From: Saprospiraceae bacterium | GTDB taxonomy: Bacteria > Bacteroidota > Bacteroidia > Chitinophagales > Saprospiraceae | Assembly (NCBI GenBank): GCA_022844565.1 | Contig: JALHLK010000010.1 | Span: 1-64,000, forward strand | Direction of reading: 5' to 3' | DNA: 64,000 bases | Shown: positions 17,612 through 26,673 of the stretch, piece after piece | How the letters are laid out: every line of letters begins with the position of its first letter | Numbering within the stretch: position 1 is the first letter of the stretch | The notes under the pieces: generated by a model | The model's database searches: none | What the model saw: only the letters and a program-made list of their open reading frames with translations | What the model was told of the DNA's origin: nothing | Position numbers and translations under genes: made by a program

Positions 17612-18379
17612 TTACATCTTTTCTGCTTGAATCCGGTCTTTTAATTTTTCTGCTTCGCCTGAAGTGGGTGATTTAGGAAAATCGTTAAGTATTTTGTCCA
17701 TAGTCGCTAAGGCTTCATCTAATTTACCTTGTTTGTACTGTAGTAACCCTAATTTATTAAGATAATAAGGAGCAATTACCTCATTTTTTGAAGCACCCGC
17801 TGCTTTCGAATACATGCTTGCGGCTTCGTCAAGGTCCTTTAATTCCGCATGTGCATCACCTAGAGCACCATATTTCATGGCAGGTGTAAGATCGTCTTTT
17901 GGAGAATAACTGTCAAGGTATTCAACAGCTGACTCGTATTTGCCTAAATTTAAATAACATATACCTGCATAGTATTTTGCTGTATTTGCCATTTTTGTAC
18001 CGCTGTAGTTATCAATGATATCTAAAAATCCTTCATAACCTCCAGCTGTAGTCTCTAAAGCAACTGCAAAAGAATCCTGAGCAAATAAATTTTCAGCAGT
18101 AGCCATTGCTTCTATTGCTTCTTTTTCTCTTGGTGCAAGATATAAATATTTATAAGAAAAATATCCGCCTAGAGCCAATGCTAAACCAATTAATCCACCT
18201 AAAATCCATTTTTGGTTTTTCTCATAAAAATCGGTAGCTGTTGAAGTGACTTCTCCCAAGTTAACGATTTCATCATCATTACCTGTTTTTCCTTCACCAC
18301 CTGAAACGAACTTTCCACCACGTTTTGCTAGGTTTTCTCCCCCTGCTTCCTTATTAAATTGATAAAATCTTTTTGCCAT
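17612..18379 (-). CDS. Membrane-anchored tetratricopeptide protein
   Basis: Started at ATG 18379 the protein has 255 residues. A -7-like element at 18407-18414 overlaps an ATG at 18409 and rules that start out. The N-terminal 60 residues are polar and Gly-rich. One membrane helix follows (WILGGLIGLALALGGYFSYKY, with 21 residues about 59-79), then TPR-like helical pairs (TAKYYAGICYLNLGKYESA, MKYGALGDAHAELKDLDEA, YYLNKLGLLQYKQGKLDEA). The topology resembles YfgM-type proteins: short cytosolic N-part, single helix, TPRs in the periplasm. In Bacteroidota these may act in envelope protein traffic, but the partner is unknown. Confidence 0.82.
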   Translation of the reverse strand: MAKRFYQFNKEAGGENLAKRGGKFVSGGEGKTGNDDEIVNLGEVTSTATDFYEKNQKWILGGLIGLALALGGYFSYKYLYLAPREKEAIEAMATAENLFAQDSFAVALETTAGGYEGFLDIIDNYSGTKMANTAKYYAGICYLNLGKYESAVEYLDSYSPKDDLTPAMKYGALGDAHAELKDLDEAASMYSKAAGASKNEVIAPYYLNKLGLLQYKQGKLDEALATMDKILNDFPKSPTSGEAEKLKDRIQAEKM

Positions 18380-18406
18380 ACTTTTATTGTTTTTTAAAAA
18401 ACTGTG

Positions 18407-18414
18407 CAAAATTA
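18407..18414 (-). promoter_or_regulatory. Putative -7 element of the TPR gene
   Basis: Read on the minus strand this is TAATTTTG, matching TAnnTTTG, 28 bases before the chosen ATG. No clear -33 element is visible. Confidence 0.45.
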
Positions 18415-18665
18415 GTAACTTTTTACATATATCAGAGAAAAATGAAAAGAATTACCAAAAAACCAATTTTAAATTGATGTAAATAGAATACATCTTATCC
18501 AATTAATTTCATTAATTCTCTATTTTATGCAGAATTTTGATTCATATTTTGAAATTTAGAAAATTATACTAATCTAAAGAATAAATTCATTTTAACGATT
18601 TATTAAATATTATTTAGTACTTTTTGTGTCATATTTGCGTCTCAATGTCAAATTAAATATTAAAA

Positions 18666-19166
18666 ATGAAAAAAGCATTCTTTATCTTATTGTACTTTTT
18701 CTTTCTTACATCTATAGTTATTGCACAATCAACTACTACGACAAAGCCTCAACCAAAGGGAAAAACGTCTGCCGAGCTTGCTAAATCAAATGAAGCGACA
18801 AAGAAAGCAGGACTAACTTCACCTAGTCAAGCAGTGCAGGGCGTAGAAATGAAGTTTGATACAGAACTTATAGATCTGGGCAAAGTCAAAAAAGGAGAAA
18901 AAAGGAAGTTTAAATATAATTTCACAAATACTGGCTCAGAAGTTATAGAGTTTGATATTGTCTCTGGATGTGACTGTACTACTAATGATTGGCCAAGAAC
19001 TCCAATAAAAAAAGGACAGAAGGGTGTCATTGATGTTACTTTTGACAGCACAGAAAAGGAAAAATCTGAAACCGTCGACGTGGATATTTATTTATCTAAC
19101 AAAGATCCTAAGACGGGTAGAGCTATTTTTAGAAGAGTCAAGTATAAATTTGAATTAGTCAATTAG
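18666..19166 (+). CDS. Secreted DUF1573 protein
   Basis: This 166-residue protein has a signal peptide (FFILLYFFFLTSIVIAQ), a Thr/Lys/Pro-rich linker (about 20-60) and one DUF1573 domain (about 62-160). The domain is recognised by DTELIDLGKVKKGEKRKFKYNF-type strands, FTNTGSEVIEF, the Cys pair in GCDCTTNDWP, and IKKGQKGVIDVTFDS. DUF1573 is an immunoglobulin-like fold related to ASH domains, common on Bacteroidota cell surfaces, with unknown ligand. It is a lone gene with long spacers on both sides. The CDC cysteines could form a disulfide or bind metal. Confidence 0.88.
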   Translation: MKKAFFILLYFFFLTSIVIAQSTTTTKPQPKGKTSAELAKSNEATKKAGLTSPSQAVQGVEMKFDTELIDLGKVKKGEKRKFKYNFTNTGSEVIEFDIVSGCDCTTNDWPRTPIKKGQKGVIDVTFDSTEKEKSETVDVDIYLSNKDPKTGRAIFRRVKYKFELVN

Positions 19167-19520
19167 AGGTTTTAATTACCTTCTATGGTGATAATTTTCT
19201 AGGTTTGACGAGTGTTCCATCTAATTATTGATCTAAATTAGGAAGGAAATAATTTTATATCAAAATGAAGAGTGTTAAGAAATCTTCACAAACGATTTTT
19301 GGAAAAAGGAACTACATTTAATTAGTTTCTTTAATTGGACATGGCAAAGGAAAATTACTCATAAATTTATTTTCATTAGAAAAGGACTTTTACAGTTTTA
19401 TGTGTGCATGATAAAATAATATTTGATCGCAAATGTATTTCTTTCAAAATTTATTCAAGCATTAATAATGTTGGGATTTGGGTTATATTTGAACTTTTGG
19501 ACAGATATAATTTATAAATC
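19167..19520 (+). other. Intergenic stretch with a -7 element before the DUF819 gene
   Basis: About 350 AT-rich bases with no credible gene. TATATTTG at 19484-19491 matches TAnnTTTG and lies 29 bases before the next ATG. No -33 element is obvious at the normal spacing. Confidence 0.45.
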
Positions 19521-20693
19521 ATGCAATACATACCCTCTTCACTAATTTCTATTTATGTTTTAGGGGCCCTGTTCTTTATCATTGCTTTTTCAGAATGGCT
19601 CGGGGATAAACCTTTTTTTAAACATTTTAGTACGGGATTATTAGTCATTATTCTTGGGGCATTAGCTGCAAACTTGGGAATAGTACCCGCGACAAATCCT
19701 GTATCTCCTGTTTACGACGCTATATTTGCTTATTTGGCACCCATTTCTATTTTTTTAATATTGCTAAGTGTTAATATAAAACAGATTAAACTTGCAGGGA
19801 AGCCTATGCTTATTATGTTTCTGATAGGTTCTGCTAGTACTGTTTTGGCAACATTGTTTTCAGTTTGGATTTTAGATGCTAAATCATTTTTGGGTGATTA
19901 TCATCATGCAATAAGCGGAATGCTGACAGGCACATATATTGGAGGAAGTCTTAATTTTAATGCCATTGCACTCCATTATAATGTTGCAAAAGAAGGAGAT
20001 TTGTTTGCGGCTACCACTGTAGCAGATAATGTGATATCGGCAGTTTGGGTTGCGGCAACGCTGCTTATTCCCACTTTAGTAGGGAAATTTTGGCCTAAAA
20101 CAGTTCAAATTAAATCAACCGAAAGCGCAGATGAGCCAAAGCATTTAATACTAGACGAAGTAGAAAAAATTAATGTTAAAGAGCTTTCTATTGTCATCTT
20201 TATTGCAATTAGTGCTTATATTATTTCAAATACATTAGCCCGGTGGGTACCATTTATTCCTATGATTCTTTGGCTTACATCGATCTCTTTGATTTGTGCC
20301 CATATTCCAGTAATTCACAAGTTAAAAGGGCACAAATCATTAGGTTTAATTACCATGTATCTTTTTTTGGCGGTTGTTGGTACCCATTGTGATATTCCGA
20401 CACTACTAAAAGACGGTACTTTAGCCTTAAATTTAATGCTTTTACTGACCATGATTGTCTTCATCCATGGTATTTTAATCTTTACTATTGGTTATATACT
20501 TAAGCAAGATAAAGACGTAGTTTCGATTGCGTCGCAGGCTAACATTGGTGGAACAGCAACCGCCTTAGCATTGGCAAAAAGTTTAAAAAGAAATGAATTA
20601 GTATTGCCCGGTATCTTGGTAGGAGCATTGGGAAATGCATTAGGAACATATATTGGAATTTTAGTGGCTGAAATGTTACTAAAATTTGGATAG
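19521..20693 (+). CDS. DUF819 family membrane protein (putative transporter)
   Basis: The 390-residue protein has about ten hydrophobic helices. Family hallmarks are the segments GTYIGGSLNFNAIALHYN and TVADNVISAVWVAATLL in the first half and QANIGGTATALALAKSL with GILVGALGNALGTYIG in the second. The two-fold internal similarity between halves (GGSLN and GGTAT) suggests an inverted-repeat transporter fold like other ion-coupled carriers. DUF819 proteins have no firmly known substrate. It is a lone gene, converging with the large T9SS cargo gene. A 7-bp inverted repeat (20717-20723, 20731-20737) lies between them. Confidence 0.88.
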   Translation: MQYIPSSLISIYVLGALFFIIAFSEWLGDKPFFKHFSTGLLVIILGALAANLGIVPATNPVSPVYDAIFAYLAPISIFLILLSVNIKQIKLAGKPMLIMFLIGSASTVLATLFSVWILDAKSFLGDYHHAISGMLTGTYIGGSLNFNAIALHYNVAKEGDLFAATTVADNVISAVWVAATLLIPTLVGKFWPKTVQIKSTESADEPKHLILDEVEKINVKELSIVIFIAISAYIISNTLARWVPFIPMILWLTSISLICAHIPVIHKLKGHKSLGLITMYLFLAVVGTHCDIPTLLKDGTLALNLMLLLTMIVFIHGILIFTIGYILKQDKDVVSIASQANIGGTATALALAKSLKRNELVLPGILVGALGNALGTYIGILVAEMLLKFG

Positions 20694-20734
20694 CTGGTTA
20701 AAAATTTTTAGCCCCCTAAGTTATTAAAACTAAC

Positions 20735-23700
20735 TTATTCTAATTTTATGAAAAGCTTTCCCTTATAAATATCTCTATTATCAGATATGTTATAAAAATA
20801 AATCCCACTTTTTAGGTGAGAAATGTCAAAGTCAGTGCTTTCATTCATTGGGGTATTCATTACCATTTGACCATTTGAGTTATATAATTCTAATTTAGCT
20901 GTACTAGAAAATACATTTTTTGTTTCTAGATTTATATAATTTCCTTTTTGAAATATTGATATAGGCAATTTTTCTTTAGTCTTTGATAGTAGAATATTAG
21001 CCTTAATTCCATCGATCACTCCAACCTTATTTTCAATTTCAATCAAGTTGTTATACGTCTTTAGTATCCAATCATGCAAACCTAGTTCAATACCTTCTGC
21101 TCCAAAAATTAATATGCGTTTTTTCCCATTTTTTAGTGTGTTAGCATAAAAATGATTTGCAAGCTTAGGGTTAATTTCTAACTTATTATCAGATACAGAA
21201 AGCTCAAGATCAAATTGTAAAGCTTCAAATGTCATTGATTTAGCCATTCTCAACTCACTGATGTCATTAATTTGTACCACATTGATTGGAATATCCAAAG
21301 CTGTCCTTGTGGATAAGATTTGTCCAAAACTTTCGACATTACCCAATTGGTAGGCATCTATATCTAATCTGTTATTTTCGACTTTAAGTGTGTCAGTTAC
21401 GATGTATTGTTCATTTCTATCTGGTCTCGACATACTATTAAATACATGATTTGCTTTTACAAACTGCCAAACATTTATAGGTGTTTCGTACATTTCAGTT
21501 ATTCCGAGGATGTATCTTCTTATTTCGACAATGTCTGAAACATTTATTCTACCATTATCATCAACATCAGCGGCTAAGAATTCGTGTGGGGAAGCAAATT
21601 TTTTAATTCCTAATATGTGTTTTTGTATTTTTATAAGGTCAAAAACATTGATTTCGTCTCCTAATTTATTTTCTTTTTCTACAAAAAGCATATATTGATT
21701 ATTCGAATAAAGGCTATCGATTTTGTAAGTAGGAGTTGTGAATTTTTTTCTTGTTATTTCATTAAACTCCATATCTTTTACAATTATACTGTAGGCACTC
21801 AATCCAAATCCATGAATATCTTTTATGTTACCTGTTAGAGATGTTATACTATTTCCAGATTTACAAATGTTGCCATTGTCTTGAACAGTGAGTAGGGTAG
21901 TACAATGATCTTGATTTCCATCTTCATCTGTTACCCACATTTCAAGTTTAAATGCTTTACTCTTTACATTGAGGAGACTATCACAAGTAAATATCCTTGC
22001 TGTGTCCAATATGTTTTTACTAAAACTATATTTCAGTTTTGATTGAGCAGTACAATTATCAAAACTACCTCTATCAAAATCTTTAGCCCATACCGCTATC
22101 ATTCCAGTCTCCATGATTGCTGTCGAAAGGCTTAGTATACAATATGGCGTTGGTGCTTTACAATCCTTTACTGTTATAAAGTATACACAATTTGTAAAAT
22201 TTCCACATGCATCTTTTAACTCTATATTCACTTTGTGTTTACCATTAGGAAGTTGAGTAGATACAGTAGAGGTTAAGCCATTTATATCTGCACTTCCATT
22301 ATTGTAAAGGTCAATAGTCCAACTCCATCTTAATTGAACATTCGATGTACAATCATCGCTTCCGAAAAAGGTCTTTGAGTACGCGGTTGAGCCACAGGTA
22401 TCACTATGATTGCATATGCTTGTATCTTGGCAAGTAGTTACTAAAATAGGTGCCACTTTGTTCGTTAGTTTTATAATTTGATCTTTATATCCGACGGCAT
22501 TTTTGTCACCATTCTCAAATCTGCACCAATCTAAAACTTTCCAACGTCGTATTATTTTAAAGCAATTGCCAGTTTCACTTGTTTTAAAAACTTGATCTTC
22601 ATAGTCTGCGATAATTACGGCACATTTTTCATTATCATATTTTGGAATCCCTGTCATGTGTATGCTTATACTGTCAGGGTTGCATTTTTCAATCGTTGTA
22701 TCTCGTGGCCACTGTATGTTTTCGAATGAAAAAGGTTTGTTATTTATAATATTGATTGTTTGGATACAGGAATCTACATTTCCTGAAGCATCTGTCGCAT
22801 AAAATGTTCTAATTATCTGGCCCTGATGACATTTTCTTAGGTCAGTCACTTTCTCACTAATGGTCACACCACAAGTATCAATGGCAGTACCGTCTTGACC
22901 CACGACCACTCCATTTATTCTAATATCTTTTACTTTTGATACATGATCTACCACTCGACCGAACTCATGGAGATTTTTTAGATCAATCGCATGATCACAA
23001 TTGATAGTTATTGATGGGGGACACGTGATAACAGGAGGAATTTTATCCCTCACAGTAACTTCTATCATACAAGTATTCATGTTACCACTTCGATCTGTCA
23101 CCTTTAGTAATACCATGACTGTTTTACCCAAATCCGAACAGCAAAACTCTGCAAATGGGCCGAACACATTAGCATTATTTTTACATTGGTCCGTCATTTT
23201 AGCTACTTCATATTTGGCTATACCACAATTGTCTGTGCTTCCTAGGTTTACTGATTCAGGAAAAAGTCTCAAATAACTCGATTCATTAAGGTTAACCACT
23301 AATTTATCAGTGCAAAACACAAATGGAGGTTGGTTGTCTATTACGGTCAGATGGGTGTAACATGTATCTTTATTTCCACAATCATCTATCGCAATATATT
23401 GTAACTTGTATTTACCAAACGGAAGATTGTTTGTAAAATATTTATTATTAATCTGAGTAAGAAAAATATTTTGATTTCTATTTAGCGAATCAATGATGTT
23501 TATTTGATGAGTAAACGATCCACAATTATCCGTTATCTTAGGAATGGGCAATTCTTTCATACCTGTGTGACAATCATAAGCAGTTGTACTCATGGTAAGG
23601 TTGCTTGGACATTCTATGGTTGGTGGCGTTTTATCTAAGACTTTTATGATTTGGTTGTGTTCTCTAGTTTGACTCTGACACCAGTCTATCATAAGCCATT

Positions 23701-24871
23701 TTCTGATTATTTTAAAAGATTCTCCACATACAGCCAATTTGGTATCTGTAAAGGTAAATTCCAAGTTGCTACATCCCATAGCAAAAGGTCTTCCTGAAGC
23801 TTCAGGTGAAGGATGCCCACTTGGTAATTTTGCAAAGTTTCCTCCACACAAAAATGAACTTTTGTCGATATCGTCATAATGAGGTGGCAAAGCAATAGTA
23901 GATATCGGTCTTGCTATAATATGAATTATTTGAGTACATGTCCTCTTATTTCCCAAATCATCTACAGCTTCCCATCTTCTATTGATTCTCTCGTTAAAAC
24001 CAGTAGAAGCACAACTTAATTTTACGATTTCGTCTGTGTAAACCAAAATTGCGTCTCCACAATTGTCAGCATTGGAGAGTCTATATCTGTTGTTTCCAAT
24101 CAAGGTGATGTTTGCAAAAGGTAAAGGAAAACCGATAGAATCGGGCAAAATACTCGAAGTACAATCAATCGTAGTATCGCGACATTGTAATCTTGGAGCC
24201 TCTTTATCTTGAGCAGTGATATAACCCCAACAATTACTCTCTCCACAGTTATGTTGTACTTTAAACTCTAGTGTCTTATTCAAATATTCCCTCGTGATGA
24301 CATTAGAAGGAAGTTCTATACCATTGAATAATAGTTTAACAGTATAGTCATTATTATTACCTTGAAAATTAGACAAAACCATAGATGCCAAAATCTCTTG
24401 TCTACATTGTGCAGCAAGAGATACATTTAAATTCGTGTTACAAACCATCGGGGGATCATTGAGAAGTGTGAGTCTCAATCTTTCTGTAATTTGGATTTTG
24501 GGACCAATACCGTCTGGGTCAAAAGAAGTTAGAAATAAATCTACATACCCTTTATTTATGTCCGTGGCTCCAGGTCTATACCTGTCTGTAATAGAAAATT
24601 TGCCTGATGCAGTGTTTGAAGGTAAAAATCTTCCATCTCCTGTGGTAAACCATGTGCCGTCAGTGACTTCACCTGTTATATAGGCTCTTAGACTTCTCAA
24701 GTCCAAAGTGCTGTTTTTACAAATAGCAGTATCCTTGCCTGGATAAACTTGAACATTTGTAAACTGTCCAAAAGCGAAGCCTGATGATAGACTCATTGCT
24801 ATCACCAAAACTGACTTATAAATAAGTCTAGTTACAATACTATTTAAGTACGTACTAGTGCTGATGGTCAT
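20735..24871 (-). CDS. Giant secreted T9SS cargo protein with HYR-like repeats, dockerin-like module and sorting domain
   Basis: The 1378-residue protein starts with a signal peptide ending GFAFGQ (about 31-36). It then has repeated HYR-like, Cys-rich modules, each opening with a linker such as DNQPPFVFC, DKTPPTIECP or DKIPPVITCPP and including DNCG, DACGN and DSCI motifs. About residues 1070-1130 form a dockerin-type module with two calcium-loop-like copies (NVFDLIKIQKHILGI and DVDDNGRINVSDIVEIRRYI). The last 75 residues are a T9SS type A sorting domain (LELYNSNGQMVMNTPM, LKSGIYFYNIS, KGKLFIKLE). It should be exported by Sec and then attached to the surface by PorU. A role in adhesion or matrix is inferred. 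Confidence 0.88.
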   Translation of the reverse strand: MTISTSTYLNSIVTRLIYKSVLVIAMSLSSGFAFGQFTNVQVYPGKDTAICKNSTLDLRSLRAYITGEVTDGTWFTTGDGRFLPSNTASGKFSITDRYRPGATDINKGYVDLFLTSFDPDGIGPKIQITERLRLTLLNDPPMVCNTNLNVSLAAQCRQEILASMVLSNFQGNNNDYTVKLLFNGIELPSNVITREYLNKTLEFKVQHNCGESNCWGYITAQDKEAPRLQCRDTTIDCTSSILPDSIGFPLPFANITLIGNNRYRLSNADNCGDAILVYTDEIVKLSCASTGFNERINRRWEAVDDLGNKRTCTQIIHIIARPISTIALPPHYDDIDKSSFLCGGNFAKLPSGHPSPEASGRPFAMGCSNLEFTFTDTKLAVCGESFKIIRKWLMIDWCQSQTREHNQIIKVLDKTPPTIECPSNLTMSTTAYDCHTGMKELPIPKITDNCGSFTHQINIIDSLNRNQNIFLTQINNKYFTNNLPFGKYKLQYIAIDDCGNKDTCYTHLTVIDNQPPFVFCTDKLVVNLNESSYLRLFPESVNLGSTDNCGIAKYEVAKMTDQCKNNANVFGPFAEFCCSDLGKTVMVLLKVTDRSGNMNTCMIEVTVRDKIPPVITCPPSITINCDHAIDLKNLHEFGRVVDHVSKVKDIRINGVVVGQDGTAIDTCGVTISEKVTDLRKCHQGQIIRTFYATDASGNVDSCIQTINIINNKPFSFENIQWPRDTTIEKCNPDSISIHMTGIPKYDNEKCAVIIADYEDQVFKTSETGNCFKIIRRWKVLDWCRFENGDKNAVGYKDQIIKLTNKVAPILVTTCQDTSICNHSDTCGSTAYSKTFFGSDDCTSNVQLRWSWTIDLYNNGSADINGLTSTVSTQLPNGKHKVNIELKDACGNFTNCVYFITVKDCKAPTPYCILSLSTAIMETGMIAVWAKDFDRGSFDNCTAQSKLKYSFSKNILDTARIFTCDSLLNVKSKAFKLEMWVTDEDGNQDHCTTLLTVQDNGNICKSGNSITSLTGNIKDIHGFGLSAYSIIVKDMEFNEITRKKFTTPTYKIDSLYSNNQYMLFVEKENKLGDEINVFDLIKIQKHILGIKKFASPHEFLAADVDDNGRINVSDIVEIRRYILGITEMYETPINVWQFVKANHVFNSMSRPDRNEQYIVTDTLKVENNRLDIDAYQLGNVESFGQILSTRTALDIPINVVQINDISELRMAKSMTFEALQFDLELSVSDNKLEINPKLANHFYANTLKNGKKRILIFGAEGIELGLHDWILKTYNNLIEIENKVGVIDGIKANILLSKTKEKLPISIFQKGNYINLETKNVFSSTAKLELYNSNGQMVMNTPMNESTDFDISHLKSGIYFYNISDNRDIYKGKLFIKLE

Positions 24872-24971
24872 TTTTAAACATATTACAATTATTTGTAATA
24901 CAATAATCGTACCAAAGTAAGTAATCTAAGTTATAGCTCAGATGTTTAGAACCAAATTTACAAATATCAAT

Positions 24972-25004
24972 AAAAAAAGGCCTAACAGTTTATTGTTAAG
25001 CCTT
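24972..25004 (-). terminator. Terminator downstream of the 86-residue gene
   Basis: AAGGC-TAAC and GTTA-GCCTT arms around 24977-25004 form a hairpin with one mismatch. On the minus strand it is followed by CCTTTTTTTA, a T-run. It ends the gene at 25077-25337 and insulates the large cargo gene. Confidence 0.7.
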
Positions 25005-25076
25005 CAACATTTACAAATTTATTAATTATTTTTCCTCCAAAAACTTCACTTAAGATTTAAGATTTCAAACTAAAGC

Positions 25077-25337
25077 CTAGTTTTGAAGTTGCAGATTCTT
25101 CATCTGATTATCTCTAATGATGCGATTAGCTGCATCTAGAATTCTAGTATCTTCGAGGTGAACAACCCCTGCCTGAATATGTCTGTCCACTATTGCTTCA
25201 GATGAAGTGTATTTGTCTGCTCCGAAATAGTTTCTCACAGCTTGTTCTTCTAATTGTAATTCATCTGCGATTTTCTTTACGCTGCCTGTAGGTAATTGGT
25301 GTTTGATCTTACGCAATTCTTCTAATGTTATATTCAT
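25077..25337 (-). CDS. Small conserved-looking protein with possible helix-turn-helix
   Basis: An 86-residue cytosolic protein without signal or membrane segments, starting MNITLEELRKIKHQLP. Residues about 18-40 (SVKKIADELQLEEQAVRNYF) have the spacing of a helix-turn-helix, with Ala in the first helix and a hydrophobic core in the second. The rest is helical (EAIVDRHIQAGVVHLEDTR, AANRIIRDNQMKNL). I do not recognise the family. It may be a small DNA-binding protein. It has its own terminator and lies alone between two T9SS cargo genes. Confidence 0.65.
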   Translation of the reverse strand: MNITLEELRKIKHQLPTGSVKKIADELQLEEQAVRNYFGADKYTSSEAIVDRHIQAGVVHLEDTRILDAANRIIRDNQMKNLQLQN

Positions 25338-25498
25338 GTCCTTACTATTAGGTTGGTTAAATAATAGTTGCCAAGTTATTACTTTTATTTTTAAAATGCA
25401 AGGATATTATTTATTTATTTTAAAAATTTAACTCTTTTCAATAGTACTTTAGGGATACTATTTATTGCTTGCTATATTATTTGGTGAATTGTAGAATT

Positions 25499-26620
25499 TT
25501 ATAACTTAATTAGTTTATTTTTTTGACCATTGACGTCAATTATATAAATCCCCTGTAGCAATGAGGATATATCTATTTGATTTGATTGCTGCGTTATTAT
25601 GTTCTTGCCATCGGCTTGATAAATCTTGACTATTGGGTCTATGACGTCTTTATTGATTTGAATTATATCTGACGCAGGGTTGGGATAGGCATAATAATTA
25701 GGAGTATCAAATTCTTTTGCACTGGTAGTGTTTTGAACAATTCCAGTTCGAGGATAGGTAGTAACAACTTCCCATATCATTTTTTGGAGATACAAAGCTA
25801 ATGCCGGAGAAGGTGTATTAGAATTCGCTGAAGCGAAAAGCTGATGTGACAATCCTTCTGGGCTTTTATTAAAAATACAAGCATAATGAATCATAGCAGC
25901 AGCATAACTTCCTCTTTCGTTCAAATGAATATTATCTGAGAAAAATTGATTGATATTAGTTATCCCCGGAACAAGACTTTTTTGTATATCATCGTAAAGT
26001 CTAGCCATCATTCTATGGCCAGGAATAATATAAATCGGGGTTGCCCCTTCTGGCAATTTTGAGTTAGCAAAATCTTGCATTGCTTCCCATTCTTTTTCAT
26101 GAATGTCAAGTAATGGTCTCCATGGCCCATTTTCATTATTAATATTTGTCCAAGTTGTCCACAATAAAGTAGGTGTACCTTTTCCTTGATTTCCATTTGA
26201 CCAGGCGTTGTTTGCAAAAAATGATAGGTAGTTTCTTTGATCTTTAATGATATCTAAATACCAAGTTTGATTGCTGCCTCCGTCTAGGTGTAACGGTACT
26301 CTTTCTGTTATAATCAATAATTGCCAATCACTAATATTACCCTTCGCTGAGGGCTCGCCCCATAAAGAGGGATTTTCCCATCTATATCGCATTTGTGATC
26401 CTGGAATAGTTGATTTTGCCACATTATCAAATGGAGATTTTAAGATATTATGCATTAAATACCTATATTGACCAGGCCACGGATTAAATAATGGGTCTGT
26501 CAAGCTGTGCCCTGAGTGTATTTGCTTTATATTTATGGAGTAGGGCTGCTTTGGGGGCATTACCTGCGAAAAGGAATACTGACTCAAGATTATTAGTAAC
26601 GAGAGCACTATATTTTTCAT
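25499..26620 (-). CDS. Secreted SGNH-hydrolase-like protein with T9SS sorting domain
   Basis: This 373-residue protein has a signal peptide (IVLSLLIILSQYSFSQ). The block I motif GHSLTD (37-42) and block V motif SDNIHLNERGSYAAA (about 228-242) match SGNH-type esterases, with Ser39 and the DxxH-like Asp/His as candidate catalytic residues. PGHRMMARLYDDI fits a middle block. The last 70 residues are a type A sorting domain (YPNPASDIIQINKD, IVKIYQADGKNI, LLQGIYIIDVNG, KNKLIKL). It should be a cell-surface or released esterase exported by the T9SS. The substrate, perhaps an acetylated glycan, is not known. Confidence 0.8.
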   Translation of the reverse strand: MKNIVLSLLIILSQYSFSQVMPPKQPYSINIKQIHSGHSLTDPLFNPWPGQYRYLMHNILKSPFDNVAKSTIPGSQMRYRWENPSLWGEPSAKGNISDWQLLIITERVPLHLDGGSNQTWYLDIIKDQRNYLSFFANNAWSNGNQGKGTPTLLWTTWTNINNENGPWRPLLDIHEKEWEAMQDFANSKLPEGATPIYIIPGHRMMARLYDDIQKSLVPGITNINQFFSDNIHLNERGSYAAAMIHYACIFNKSPEGLSHQLFASANSNTPSPALALYLQKMIWEVVTTYPRTGIVQNTTSAKEFDTPNYYAYPNPASDIIQINKDVIDPIVKIYQADGKNIITQQSNQIDISSLLQGIYIIDVNGQKNKLIKL

Positions 26621-26673
26621 GATTACAGTAATTTATTTCTTACCTATACAATTCAAGCGCAATAAATGTTGCA

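Noticed and set aside
20717-20737. 7-bp inverted repeat between two convergent genes as a terminator
   Set aside because: The stem is short and AT-only, with no T-run on either side.
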